Part shown: in pieces, positions 1 to 8,545 of the stretch
Layout: each line of letters begins with the position of its first letter
How positions within the stretch are numbered: position 1 is the stretch's first letter
Position numbers and translations under genes: made by a program
The notes under the pieces: model-generated
Databases searched by the model: none
The model's input: the letters and a program-made list of their open reading frames with translations, nothing else
What the model was told of the DNA's origin: nothing
DNA from: Candidatus Parvarchaeota archaeon UBA446
GTDB taxonomy: Archaea; Nanobdellota; Nanobdellia; Parvarchaeales; Parvarchaeaceae
Direction: 5' to 3'
Length of the DNA stretch: 64,000 bases
NCBI GenBank assembly: GCA_002503215.1
Contig: DARG01000020.1
Span: 1-64,000, forward strand

Positions 1-67
1 TTTCTACACAGCCGTTAGAAGCATACTTTGCAAAAATTCCTGCGTTTCTGCGTCTTTATTGTCCATA

Positions 68-1117
68 TTACCTGTGAGGATTCCTTATACCTTTTATTCC
101 CTTAAAAGACGGATTTTCTGGAGAGACAGACACTATATCTTCATCGTGTATAAGAAACAACTCTGGTTGTGCTATTACCATTTTCTCTTTACTTTCACCA
201 TTTTCGTTTGAAACTATATAATTTGTAAAAGGGAATGTTGGATAATAATCTAGATTATTTTCATCGAGAAAACCTATAGAAGATTTACCATAAAAGTGTC
301 CATATGAGGGTATAATATTTCTGTTTACTTCTTTTCGCAGCTTATCTATATAAGCTCCATTCATACCAGTACCGGATAACTTTATAACTTTCACGTTTTT
401 AAGTAAATCCCTGTCTATAAATGGTATCATCTCTCCTGAGCCGGTCATTAAACCTACATTTTTCTCTTTTAGCAATTCTTTTGTATTATATATTATGGGC
501 CCAAGTATCTCCATAAGCTTAGCAGGAGGTAAATTTTTCAGTCCTTTTGTCTCAAACGACAGATCTATATATTCCATTCCCAGAAAATCTGCAAGTATTT
601 TATGCTCCTCTTGATAAGCCCCTTTTGGACCAAGTGCGAGAAGTTTTTTATCTTTTAAATCTTCGGCACTTGTATTTGAGATTATTCCCACATACTCGTT
701 TGCTGCAGAAAACGCAAGAGGAGTTATTGCATGATAAACTGTCTTGGCTGGACCAGTAGTACCTGAAGAATCGCTTCTGTAAAGCTTTTCTGATTTCATT
801 CCTTTTGGAAGGAATAACTTTTCATAGCCCAGTTCTTGCTTTAATTCATCATAATCCGCATCCCCCATTAAATCTAAAAGCTCATCCATTGTTTTTGACT
901 TATTAATTTTATTAACTGTTATTTTTCTTTCTTTAGCTGCATTTATCCAGAATTCCGACCCGGTTCTTTTAGAAATGTGGTATTTGGCTATTTCTTTAAC
1001 CCATGACAGGTAATCGTCTGGATTATCTAATACATTTAAAAGCGCATCTTCTAGTTGGTTTTTATAACCATATTTAGGCAAAACCTTTAGTTTGATAATA
1101 CTTAAGTAGTCTTCCAT
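68..1117 (-). CDS. short ANL-superfamily (acyl-adenylate-forming) enzyme
   Basis: The 349-residue protein has the phosphate-binding loop of adenylate-forming enzymes, DSSGTTGPAK at residues 116-125. An LSGTGMNG stretch (about 248-254) and YGHFYG (272-277) follow, as in the adenylate-binding part of phenylacetate-CoA ligase or LuxE/acyl-protein synthetase relatives. Family members activate a carboxylic acid with ATP. The chain stops at GIRNPHR, soon after DEDIVSVSP, so the roughly 100-residue mobile C-terminal domain of most ANL enzymes is missing. It is either a LuxE-like compact form or a truncated protein. The substrate cannot be read from the sequence. It is transcribed leftward as a single gene; the AT-rich stretch 1120-1165 could hold its promoter. 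Class is fairly sure, substrate unknown. Confidence 0.7.
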   Translation of the reverse strand: MEDYLSIIKLKVLPKYGYKNQLEDALLNVLDNPDDYLSWVKEIAKYHISKRTGSEFWINAAKERKITVNKINKSKTMDELLDLMGDADYDELKQELGYEKLFLPKGMKSEKLYRSDSSGTTGPAKTVYHAITPLAFSAANEYVGIISNTSAEDLKDKKLLALGPKGAYQEEHKILADFLGMEYIDLSFETKGLKNLPPAKLMEILGPIIYNTKELLKEKNVGLMTGSGEMIPFIDRDLLKNVKVIKLSGTGMNGAYIDKLRKEVNRNIIPSYGHFYGKSSIGFLDENNLDYYPTFPFTNYIVSNENGESKEKMVIAQPELFLIHDEDIVSVSPENPSFKGIKGIRNPHR

Positions 1118-1196
1118 AAATATTACTACTAGAAAACTGCTATTATAAATACTTTAATATGCAACTTTAAAGTAGTGCTATATAATAAATTAATAT

Positions 1197-1313
1197 CTAC
1201 GCACTTTTCTCTCTTAGCAGCCTTCTTTTTCTTTTTCTATCAAGCATTTTCTTCTTTCTTGTTTTCCACCTATCTTTGTGGTATTTTTTCCAATTTTTCG
1301 AACTTCTTTTCAT
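1197..1313 (-). CDS. tiny, extremely basic protein, possible ribosomal protein eL41-like
   Basis: A 38-codon frame from ATG at 1313 to TAG at 1197 encodes about 20 Lys/Arg residues plus Trp and Tyr, with a core WKTRKKKMLDRKRKRR. The composition resembles the single Lys/Arg-rich helix of eL41, the smallest ribosomal protein, but no alignment was run. A TATA-like element lies 27 bases upstream of the ATG, overlapping the 3' end of the dUTPase gene, which suits a leaderless archaeal mRNA. Downstream, in transcription order, is the ANL enzyme gene. It could instead be another small nucleic-acid-binding protein. Confidence 0.55.
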   Translation of the reverse strand: MKRSSKNWKKYHKDRWKTRKKKMLDRKRKRRLLREKSA

Positions 1314-1335
1314 ATTTAACTAAAGTTTTCACCCA

Positions 1336-1343
1336 ATTTATAT
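1336..1343 (-). promoter_or_regulatory. TATA box of the tiny basic gene
   Basis: The leftward strand reads ATATAAAT, centred about 27 bases before the ATG at 1313. That is the distance expected when transcription starts at or just before the start codon. The element overlaps the last codons of the dUTPase gene. Confidence 0.45.
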
Positions 1344-1859
1344 CTTGGCTCCCGTTACGCTAGAGCTTTTATTGTAATGGCCAGCGTAAGGCTTTTCAAC
1401 ATCGCTTAAAGTTTTGCTGAATACCAGATGCAAAAACCGCATCATTTTTTGTACCTTTACCGGTACATTCCCTCCGATTAACATTATTGTAAGATTACCT
1501 TCATAACCTGCATCCACTATAGTTGGAGGTATTGACAAGCCTAATCTAGCGAAGGTAGAACGCACGTTGCACATCCCTATGAGATTGTTGGGCATCTTTA
1601 TTTTCTCATGTATTTTTATCAGGATTCTTTCCTGAGGGTATACAACAAAACTGTCTGTTATTTTCTCTTTTCTATATGATTTCTCTACAGCGTTTTTATC
1701 GGTTATATCCACTGGCTCATTGTTATAAACAAATCTCATTATTTCATCGCCTATCCTTAGGTCCACACCATTCTCTCTTATAGTATCATCAGACAACGGT
1801 TCTATGGAAAGACTTCCTTCATCAAGATAATGCTTTATATCTTTATCACTCAATATCAT
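1338..1859 (-). CDS. dut: dCTP deaminase-family nucleotide hydrolase, probable archaeal dUTPase
   Basis: This 173-residue protein has the dCTP deaminase/dUTPase fold signatures: NGVDLRIGDE (30-39), VRSTFARLGL (99-108) and VDAGYEGNLTIML (115-127). The Ser and Arg of the RSxxAR motif are present (S101, R105). The glutamate that activates water for deamination in E. coli Dcd (E138) aligns with Met126. In my memory the same Met occurs in a Thermococcales group classed as archaeal dUTPase, so dUTP to dUMP plus pyrophosphate is more likely than dCTP deamination. It removes dUTP and supplies dUMP for thymidylate synthesis. It has its own TATA box and runs divergently from S8e. Confidence 0.8.
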   Translation of the reverse strand: MILSDKDIKHYLDEGSLSIEPLSDDTIRENGVDLRIGDEIMRFVYNNEPVDITDKNAVEKSYRKEKITDSFVVYPQERILIKIHEKIKMPNNLIGMCNVRSTFARLGLSIPPTIVDAGYEGNLTIMLIGGNVPVKVQKMMRFLHLVFSKTLSDVEKPYAGHYNKSSSVTGAKI

Positions 1860-1880
1860 TTAATCATTAAATCATTTCAG

Positions 1881-1888
1881 TATAAAAA
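1881..1888 (-). promoter_or_regulatory. TATA box of the dUTPase gene
   Basis: TATAAAAA on the plus strand (TTTTTATA on the coding strand) ends 22 bases before the ATG at 1859, consistent with a leaderless or very short-leader transcript. It lies in the 218-base AT-rich region shared with the divergent S8e gene. I see no gene in that region. Confidence 0.5.
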
Positions 1889-2045
1889 TTTAATGTTTTT
1901 AGTACATAGATGTTTAAGCTTGATTTAAATGAAAAAGTCAGGTTAAAATTAAGATTTATTTAATTTTGAATTGAGATTTAAAGATAATATTAAAGCAAAA
2001 AACTTAGAATGAGGATTTTAAGTTATAGAGCATGTAAAGAAAACA

Positions 2046-2053
2046 TTTAAATA
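2046..2053 (+). promoter_or_regulatory. TATA box of the S8e gene
   Basis: TTTAAATA centred 28 bases upstream of the ATG at 2078 is a good archaeal TATA box. It predicts transcription starting within a few bases of the start codon and probably drives S8e, the MMPL gene and the spermidine-synthase-like gene together. Confidence 0.55.
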
Positions 2054-2077
2054 CAACGCTTTTTATACAATAAGAAT

Positions 2078-2458
2078 ATGTCTAAAAGCACTGCACCGAC
2101 TTTAAAAAAAATAGGGGGAGGTTTTAAAGGTAAAAGAAGAGATAAGAGAAAGAGTGAATTAAAAACTCCAGCTGTCTTTTTACAAGTAGGTGAAAGAAAA
2201 ATAAAAACAATCAGAACAGTGGGAGGAAATATCAAAATAATACCTTTAAAGACTAATAGTGGAAACATGCTAGACAAAAAAAGTAAGAAATATTCAACCG
2301 TGGAAATAATACGTGTACTTGAAAACCCGGCAAATAGATCATATGCAAGACGTAATATAATAACAAAAGGCGCTATACTTGAAACAAAAGACGGAAAGGC
2401 TGTAGTTGTAAACAGACCTGGACAAGACGGACAAGTAACTCTTAGAAAACTAGATTAA
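2078..2458 (+). CDS. rps8e: 30S ribosomal protein S8e
   Basis: The 126-residue protein matches archaeal S8e in length and pattern: a basic Gly/Lys-rich start (GGGFKGKRRDKRK at 13-25), VRTVGGN-like TIRTVGGNIK in the middle, NPANRSYARRNIITKGA (102-104 region onward) and the closing GQDGQVTLRKLD. It is a small-subunit component found only in archaea and eukaryotes. The start follows a TATA box at leaderless distance. The MMPL gene starts 13 bases after its stop. Confidence 0.95.
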   Translation: MSKSTAPTLKKIGGGFKGKRRDKRKSELKTPAVFLQVGERKIKTIRTVGGNIKIIPLKTNSGNMLDKKSKKYSTVEIIRVLENPANRSYARRNIITKGAILETKDGKAVVVNRPGQDGQVTLRKLD

Positions 2459-2471
2459 AATTTAGAAGTTA

Positions 2472-4754
2472 ATGGAAATTAATCTTAAAAAATTAAGCAA
2501 TGCTATTGATAGACACCACAAAAAGATAATAATAATATGGTTAGCTTTATTTATAATTTCTATACCTATAGCCGTTCACTTATTTGGTATAGTCTCCTAC
2601 AATGTAACTGGAAGCCAAAACAGTACGGCTAGTGGAAATTCCTTACAGTTAGTATTAACTGTAAGCAATACTTCCTTCTCCAACAACACTAAAGCTTTCT
2701 TGGAGAATATATCTAAGGGGTTTTCCTACAACAATATAACTTCTGTGTATTCTATAGAATATCAAGTGATAAACTCCTCTTATTATAATATAAAAAAATC
2801 TGCTGAAGAAGCATTAAGTCTTGAATATCTTAAATATAACTTTACCCCTAAAACTATCCCAGAAACTTTAAATTATACTATTATAAAACAGGTGGCTAAA
2901 GAAATAAACAACTCTCTAAATAGCTCTTCTATAGTAAAAAGAAGCGGTGTTTATGATTTTATATTAGGGGCAATAATGGGATACAAAAATTCAACTCCAC
3001 TCTATATAATAAATAACTACAATTTCGCTAACTATCCTATAGCTGCTAACCCAAATGATACCTTAAACCTGATAAACTATAACGGCAACACAACTATTGC
3101 GACAGTAAATAATTCAAACTATTCATTTGTTAATACCTACATCGCAAAAATGTCTGGTGGATACGGTTTGAAATCGTATGTTACTGGTTCTACCGGCTTA
3201 AGTAGCAGCATAGAGAGTTCTACAAACCTAGGTACAATTATAGCAATAGGAATTGGCATTTTAATGGTTATAATTATAACTGGTTTTATCTTCAAATCTC
3301 CGATAGCTGCCTTTATACCTCTAATTGTGTATATGGTTGACGTATCGATAGCTTTTTCCATATTTTATATTATATACCACATAATTCTAAAAACTACGAT
3401 ATCCTTTTTTGACCCGGCACTTGCCGCTATACTCATGTTAGGTATATCCACGGATTACCTTGTTTATATGCTATATAGATTTAGACAAGAACTTAAAACG
3501 GATCACAGAGAAAGCGTAAAAACTAGTGTTGGCGGAGCTGGCGCTGCTGTTATAGTAAGCGGCACTACTGTTATACTTGCATACGCGATATTGTCTGAAT
3601 TTAACCTACCATTCTTAGGCTCAACTGGTATACTGAATTCTGTAGGTATACTAATAGTACTTATTTCTGCGATAACCTTCATGCCGGCGATACTAATGTC
3701 ACTAGGAAAAAAGGTTTTTTACCCTAATTTTAAAAGAGGACTTTCGCTTGAAAAAAGCTTTAGAAAGCTAGGAGAATTTGATTACAAAAATAGATATTTA
3801 ATTCTTTCTATCTTTATTGTATTGATAGTTATATCCGCCTATTTCTTTGTAACGTATCATCCTGGAATGAATTTTTTGGGACTTTTACCAAATTCGCAAT
3901 CGAAAATTGCTTTTTACACGGCTGTAAACAACTTCAAATTTGATCCTATAGATCCAATTATTATAACTCTTATAGGTAACAATACAAATTTTACGGGAGT
4001 ATATAACGGTATAAGCTCAATAAATGGCGTGGCTTACACGCAGATTCAAAAAACATCAAATTCCACACAAGTCAGTGCATACTTAAAAACTCTAGGGTTT
4101 AGTACAAGTGCACTAAATGATTATAACAGTATAAATAACTACCTTAAAACTAGCGGTGTTAGCTATAATATAACAGGTTTACAGGTATTCTTAGGAAATG
4201 CCGTTAATACTATAAATTCCGAGGTACCGTTACTGATAATTTCGTTAGGAGCCATGATATTTATGGTTCTATTTATAATCTTATTATCCCTTTATACACC
4301 GATTAGGCTGGTTTTGTTAATAGTATCAGATGTACTAGCGGCAAATGCTATAACCCTTGTTATATTCCATTATATCTTTTCACTTCCATTTATATCTATA
4401 GCTCAAGTATTCTTGATAACCAGTATAATGGGAGTTGGTGTTGACTACGATATATTTTTAGTTATGCGTATAAGAGAATTTATTAAACAAGGCAAAAGCA
4501 ATACGGAAGCAATAAAACTTGGGCTTGTAAAAAGCGGACCGGTTGTCGTAAGTATAGGGTTAATATTCTCTATTGTATTCTTATCATTGATTGCCAGTGG
4601 AGTACCTATAATATCCGAAATAGGATTTATAGTAGCTATGGGAATATTAATAGACTCGACACTTTCCATACTTTTTATAGTGCCATCCCTAATGTTTATG
4701 CTACAAAAATACAACTGGTGGCCGGGACTTAAAAAATATGCACATAATAAATAG
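2472..4754 (+). CDS. MMPL/RND-family membrane transporter
   Basis: The 760-residue protein has the duplicated RND layout: one membrane helix (about 17-39), a large Asn/Ser-rich extracellular domain (about 40-255), five helices, a second external domain (about 465-580) and five more helices. The MMPL signature occurs twice, as GISTDYLVYMLYRFRQEL near residue 324 and GVGVDYDIFLVMRIREFI near residue 655. These carry the intramembrane Asp typical of proton-driven RND pumps. Archaeal MMPL proteins are thought to export lipids or hydrophobic compounds; the substrate here is unknown. The external domain carries many N-x-S/T sequons. Its 3' end overlaps the next gene by 17 bases, so the two are probably co-transcribed with S8e. 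Confidence 0.88.
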   Translation: MEINLKKLSNAIDRHHKKIIIIWLALFIISIPIAVHLFGIVSYNVTGSQNSTASGNSLQLVLTVSNTSFSNNTKAFLENISKGFSYNNITSVYSIEYQVINSSYYNIKKSAEEALSLEYLKYNFTPKTIPETLNYTIIKQVAKEINNSLNSSSIVKRSGVYDFILGAIMGYKNSTPLYIINNYNFANYPIAANPNDTLNLINYNGNTTIATVNNSNYSFVNTYIAKMSGGYGLKSYVTGSTGLSSSIESSTNLGTIIAIGIGILMVIIITGFIFKSPIAAFIPLIVYMVDVSIAFSIFYIIYHIILKTTISFFDPALAAILMLGISTDYLVYMLYRFRQELKTDHRESVKTSVGGAGAAVIVSGTTVILAYAILSEFNLPFLGSTGILNSVGILIVLISAITFMPAILMSLGKKVFYPNFKRGLSLEKSFRKLGEFDYKNRYLILSIFIVLIVISAYFFVTYHPGMNFLGLLPNSQSKIAFYTAVNNFKFDPIDPIIITLIGNNTNFTGVYNGISSINGVAYTQIQKTSNSTQVSAYLKTLGFSTSALNDYNSINNYLKTSGVSYNITGLQVFLGNAVNTINSEVPLLIISLGAMIFMVLFIILLSLYTPIRLVLLIVSDVLAANAITLVIFHYIFSLPFISIAQVFLITSIMGVGVDYDIFLVMRIREFIKQGKSNTEAIKLGLVKSGPVVVSIGLIFSIVFLSLIASGVPIISEIGFIVAMGILIDSTLSILFIVPSLMFMLQKYNWWPGLKKYAHNK

Positions 4755-5502
4755 TATATTGGGAAAGATAAAAGGTGAAAAAATAATAAAGACAGAAGAA
4801 GATGAACACAAAATCTTAACACTTACGGATAGTCCTGAGGGTTTAAGCGTTAAATTCAATGGTATAACTTACTCTAGAATTGCCCATAAAAGAATATTTA
4901 CTGGGTCATACTGGGATTTCTTTACTCCTTTGCCATTACTTTATGATAAGCCAGAGATACTGATGATAGGACTCGGAGGAGGAACAATTATTTACCAGAT
5001 AAATAAGTTATACCCAAATAAAACTAAAATGGACGTAGTAGAAATAGACCCTAAAATGATAAAACTTGCTAAAGAATTTATAAAAGATGACATAGGCAAA
5101 GCCAATATTATATTAGATAATGGGATAAAATTCCTTGAAAATAACAAAAAATCATACAACCTTTTATTCTTAGATGCGTACGATGGAGATAAAATCCCAG
5201 ATGAATTTTTTGATGAAAAAACAATTGATAACATGGCAAAAGCTCTTACAACAGATGGAATACTAGCGGTAAATTACGCTATGAGTTTCAAAGCAATAGT
5301 TTTGAGGCAAAATTTTATAAATAAATTAAAAAAACACTTCAAGGTTTATTTGGTTAATAATCCTATGGGCTCTGGCAACACTATAATACTTTGTAGTAAA
5401 GAAATGGATAAATCTGAGATACTTGAAAAAATAAATAAAAATAAAATAAATGGTGAAAATTTGCATGTTATAAAAGGTTATAACAACATGAGCAATGGTT
5501 AA
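4738..5502 (+). CDS. spermidine synthase-like methyltransferase-fold protein
   Basis: The 254-residue protein has a Rossmann AdoMet-type core: GLGGGT (79-83 region), VEIDP (101-105) and LDAYDGDKIP (145-154). This is the pattern of polyamine aminopropyltransferases, whose catalytic Asp sits in a D-A-[FY]-D-G motif. The N-terminal beta domain is short, and the usual substrate-gating residues are not obvious. It may be an aminopropyltransferase or a related orphan member. It starts inside the MMPL gene (17-base overlap), suggesting translational coupling. The family is confident, the substrate is not. Confidence 0.75.
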   Translation: MHIINSILGKIKGEKIIKTEEDEHKILTLTDSPEGLSVKFNGITYSRIAHKRIFTGSYWDFFTPLPLLYDKPEILMIGLGGGTIIYQINKLYPNKTKMDVVEIDPKMIKLAKEFIKDDIGKANIILDNGIKFLENNKKSYNLLFLDAYDGDKIPDEFFDEKTIDNMAKALTTDGILAVNYAMSFKAIVLRQNFINKLKKHFKVYLVNNPMGSGNTIILCSKEMDKSEILEKINKNKINGENLHVIKGYNNMSNG

Positions 5503-5545
5503 AGAAAAAATAAACAATATTTAATTGTATAAATCAAATAAACGT

Positions 5546-7015
5546 ATGGATATACAGGATATAAGGAGTTCCTTTAAAGAGACCTACAAGAATACATGGG
5601 ATTCTAAAAGCGTTGGAAATGTACCAATACGGGTATATGCTAATAAGGATATATTTAAAAAAATAGAGGGAGATGTATTTAAACAGGCAACCAATGCGGC
5701 AAATTTACCGGGTATAATCGGATATTCTTATCTATTTAGCGATGCACATATAGGCTATGGAGTACCTGTAGGCTGGATGGGAGCATTTGATGCCGCTGAA
5801 GGTATTATATCACCAGGTATCGTAGGCTTTGATATAAACTGTGGAATGAGGCTCATAAGAACAAATATGAGCTTAAATGAAGTAAAACCAAAAATAAAGG
5901 AGTTAATAGATACTCTCTTTAAAATTGTTCCTGCTGGAGTAGGCTCAAAATCTACAGGATTGGTACCTGAATTAAAACACCTGAATAATAATGACATGAA
6001 CAGCATATCTGAAGAAGGCATAGATTGGGCAATAAGAAAAGGATACGCTACAAAAAAAGACAAAGAGAGAATAGAAGAAAGAGGGGTACTAAAATACGCT
6101 GAATTCTCAAAGGTTAGTAAAGACGCAGTAAAAAGAGGAAAAGAACAGCTTGGCACACTAGGCTCTGGAAACCATTATCTAGAAGTACAGACTATAAAAG
6201 AAGATTTTAATAAAGACGTTGCAAACAAGCTTGATTTAGATACTATAAAAAACCAAGTTGTAATAATGCTGCATACTGGTTCGAGAGGATTTGGGCACCA
6301 AATAGCAAGTGATTATATAAGTAGATTTTTAAAATATGACGAAAAAAACAAGATAAATTTAGATGACAAACAACTTGCATATGCAAGTTTTAATTCTGAT
6401 GATGGACAGGATTATCTAAAAGCCATGGCATGTGCGGCAAATTTCTCGTTTGTAAACAGACAATTGATAACACATCAGATAAGAGAAGCATTTAAAAAAA
6501 CATTCAAAAAAAGCGAGAATGACATGGGTTTAGAGATAGTATATGATGTAGCACATAATACCGCAAAAACCGAAGAACATATAGTAAACGGAAGAAAAAG
6601 CGTCTTGGTAGTGCATAGAAAAGGCGCCACTAGAAATTTCGGACCTAAAAACAAGGAATTAAATGGAGTATTAAAATCAACTGGGCAGCCAGTTATAATT
6701 GGTGGCAGTATGGAAACAGGATCTTATCTCTGTGTAGGAACAAAAAAATCTGAACTTGAAAGTTTTGGAACAACACTTCACGGTAGTGGCAGAACGATGA
6801 GCAGGGTAAAAGCTAGAGAAGTAATAGAAGGTAAAAAACTTGTAAATGAATTAGAAAAAAAAGGGATATACGTAAAATCAAACAGCTTAAACGGTTTAAT
6901 AGAAGAGGGTGGTGCCGCATATAAAGATATAGATCAAGTTGTAAACTCTATGCATGATGCAGGTATAAGCCTTAAAGTGCTAAAATTGGTACCTATCGGT
7001 AATATAAAGGGATAA
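5546..7015 (+). CDS. rtcB: RNA-splicing ligase RtcB
   Basis: RtcB joins tRNA halves and RNAs with 2',3'-cyclic phosphate and 5'-OH ends using GTP and Mn2+. Numbering from ATG 5546 (489 residues), the metal and active-site residues are in place: D96 and C99 in GFDINCGMR, N209/H210 in LGSGNHYLE, H243 in MLHTGSRGFGH, H337 in DVAHN, and H412 in LHGSGR, the histidine that carries GMP. These match the Pyrococcus enzyme with a near-constant offset. No intein is present. A TTG seven codons upstream also opens the frame, but ATG gives the normal length. The stop overlaps the archease start (TAATG). EndA, its partner in tRNA splicing, lies at 46393. Confidence 0.97.
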   Translation: MDIQDIRSSFKETYKNTWDSKSVGNVPIRVYANKDIFKKIEGDVFKQATNAANLPGIIGYSYLFSDAHIGYGVPVGWMGAFDAAEGIISPGIVGFDINCGMRLIRTNMSLNEVKPKIKELIDTLFKIVPAGVGSKSTGLVPELKHLNNNDMNSISEEGIDWAIRKGYATKKDKERIEERGVLKYAEFSKVSKDAVKRGKEQLGTLGSGNHYLEVQTIKEDFNKDVANKLDLDTIKNQVVIMLHTGSRGFGHQIASDYISRFLKYDEKNKINLDDKQLAYASFNSDDGQDYLKAMACAANFSFVNRQLITHQIREAFKKTFKKSENDMGLEIVYDVAHNTAKTEEHIVNGRKSVLVVHRKGATRNFGPKNKELNGVLKSTGQPVIIGGSMETGSYLCVGTKKSELESFGTTLHGSGRTMSRVKAREVIEGKKLVNELEKKGIYVKSNSLNGLIEEGGAAYKDIDQVVNSMHDAGISLKVLKLVPIGNIKG

Positions 7016-7437
7016 TGGAAAGATATATCCTTCTAAAAGATGAGGCTACTGCGGACATAGCATTCATAGCCTATGGAAAAAACATGAATCAAATGTTTGA
7101 AAACGCCGCACGTGCTGTTTATGATATTATGATAAATAAAAATAAAGTTAAAGGCGACATACCTATAAAATTTAAGGTATCCTCGGATAGCTTTGAGTCA
7201 CTTCTTGTAAAATTTATTAATAAAATATTACTATACAAGGATTACAAACATATCGTTATACCTATGATAAATGTAAATATAAAGGAGGATTATACCCTTT
7301 ATTGCACGGCTAAAGGTGAAAAACTAACAAAACTAAAAGACTATTTTATAGCTGACGTAAAAGCTGTAACTATGCATGAATTGAAGATCAAAAAAAGAAA
7401 AGGATTAATTGAATGCAAGGTAGTGCTTGATATATGA
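7015..7437 (+). CDS. archease, RtcB activator
   Basis: The 140-residue protein has archease features: ATADIAF (11-17, with the metal-binding Asp14), a DSFESLLVKFINKIL helix (58-72), VKAVTMHELKI (115-125) and a C-terminal hydrophobic strand ending in Asp-Ile. Archease helps RtcB become guanylylated and turn over. Here the genes share one base, so they are almost certainly translated together. The thiI gene overlaps its end by four bases. Confidence 0.95.
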   Translation: MERYILLKDEATADIAFIAYGKNMNQMFENAARAVYDIMINKNKVKGDIPIKFKVSSDSFESLLVKFINKILLYKDYKHIVIPMINVNIKEDYTLYCTAKGEKLTKLKDYFIADVKAVTMHELKIKKRKGLIECKVVLDI

Positions 7438-8534
7438 AAAAAATATTATCAATACACTACGATGAAATTGCCCTTAAAGGAAAGCAAAGAGGATATTTTC
7501 AAGGTATACTGATTAAAAACATAGAAAAAAAGTTAGGCGAAAAGGTTAGAGCGATTGAAACCAGACTTATAATGGAAAATTATAACCCTGCATACTTAGA
7601 TAAAATTATTATGACCCCAGGGATTTCTTGGGTAAGTGAGGCATACTCTATAGAAAAAGACGAAAAAGAACTTATAAAGATTTTAAGTGAGGTAATTTCC
7701 GATGAAAGACAAATCAATTTAGATGTGAAACGTGTAGACAAAGGTTACTCTAAAACATCTGTAGAGTTAAAAGAAGAACTCGCAAAAACATTGGGAATTC
7801 ATTTTGATAAAAACGGGAAAAAAATACGAATAGAAATAATGCATGATTCATTTATAATAAACTATAATATAATAAAATGTATCGGAGGAATGCCCATAAG
7901 AAGCTCCGGTAAAGTTATTTCTCTTTTCTCTGGAGGAATAGACTCAGCAATAGCTCCAATAGAAATAATGAAAAGGGGAGCAACTGTTGATTTATTGCAT
8001 GTTTATGCTCTGAATTCTCCTGATGCCGCATTAGACGGAAAAATAAATGAAATCGTAAAAAAGTTGGGAGAAATAGAACCTGGAATAAAACTTTACCTAG
8101 TACCTTTCCACTATTTTAGTGTTTCTTCTCTAAAGATAAATAAGAGGTATGAACTAGTTATGTTCAAGAGATTTCTACTTAAACTAGCTGAAAGAATAGC
8201 CGTGGAGAACGGATATCAAGCGATAACGTCTGGAGATTCTTTGGCGCAAGTTGCTTCTCAGACAATAGAAAACATAAATGCTATAAGTTATGGAATAGAC
8301 TTACCCGTATTCAGACCATTTATAGGCTATAATAAGAGCGAGATAATAGATAAATCCAAAAAGTATGGATTATATGACCTCTCGATTGAGGATTATAAAG
8401 ATTGTTGCTCGATAGTATCGAGAAACCCTGCGACTAAGTCTAATGATACTATAATTAAAAAATTGGAAAAAGAAATAAATATGGACAAAATAATAAATGA
8501 TAGTATAAATGACATCAAAATAGTAAAATACTAA
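7434..8534 (+). CDS. thiI: tRNA 4-thiouridine synthetase ThiI
   Basis: The protein combines an N-terminal ferredoxin-like/THUMP region (about 1-150) with a PP-loop ATP-binding domain (LFSGGIDS, 164-171) and the ThiI signature SGDSLAQVASQT (268-279). It adenylates U8 of tRNA for thiolation. C326-C327 in YKDCCSIV correspond to the conserved cysteine site. No rhodanese domain is present (366 residues), so sulfur must come from another donor. It overlaps archease by ATGA, placing it in the RtcB operon. Confidence 0.92.
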   Translation: MKKILSIHYDEIALKGKQRGYFQGILIKNIEKKLGEKVRAIETRLIMENYNPAYLDKIIMTPGISWVSEAYSIEKDEKELIKILSEVISDERQINLDVKRVDKGYSKTSVELKEELAKTLGIHFDKNGKKIRIEIMHDSFIINYNIIKCIGGMPIRSSGKVISLFSGGIDSAIAPIEIMKRGATVDLLHVYALNSPDAALDGKINEIVKKLGEIEPGIKLYLVPFHYFSVSSLKINKRYELVMFKRFLLKLAERIAVENGYQAITSGDSLAQVASQTIENINAISYGIDLPVFRPFIGYNKSEIIDKSKKYGLYDLSIEDYKDCCSIVSRNPATKSNDTIIKKLEKEINMDKIINDSINDIKIVKY

Positions 8535-8545
8535 AATTACTAACT

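Noticed and set aside
4-66. A 20-codon leftward frame starting one base after the ANL enzyme stop
   Set aside because: It is short, has no recognisable composition and ends at the window edge. It may be a remnant, but nothing supports a gene.
1338-1859. Inactive dCTP deaminase or pseudogene
   Set aside because: Length and other motifs are intact, and the Met substitution fits the archaeal dUTPase group.
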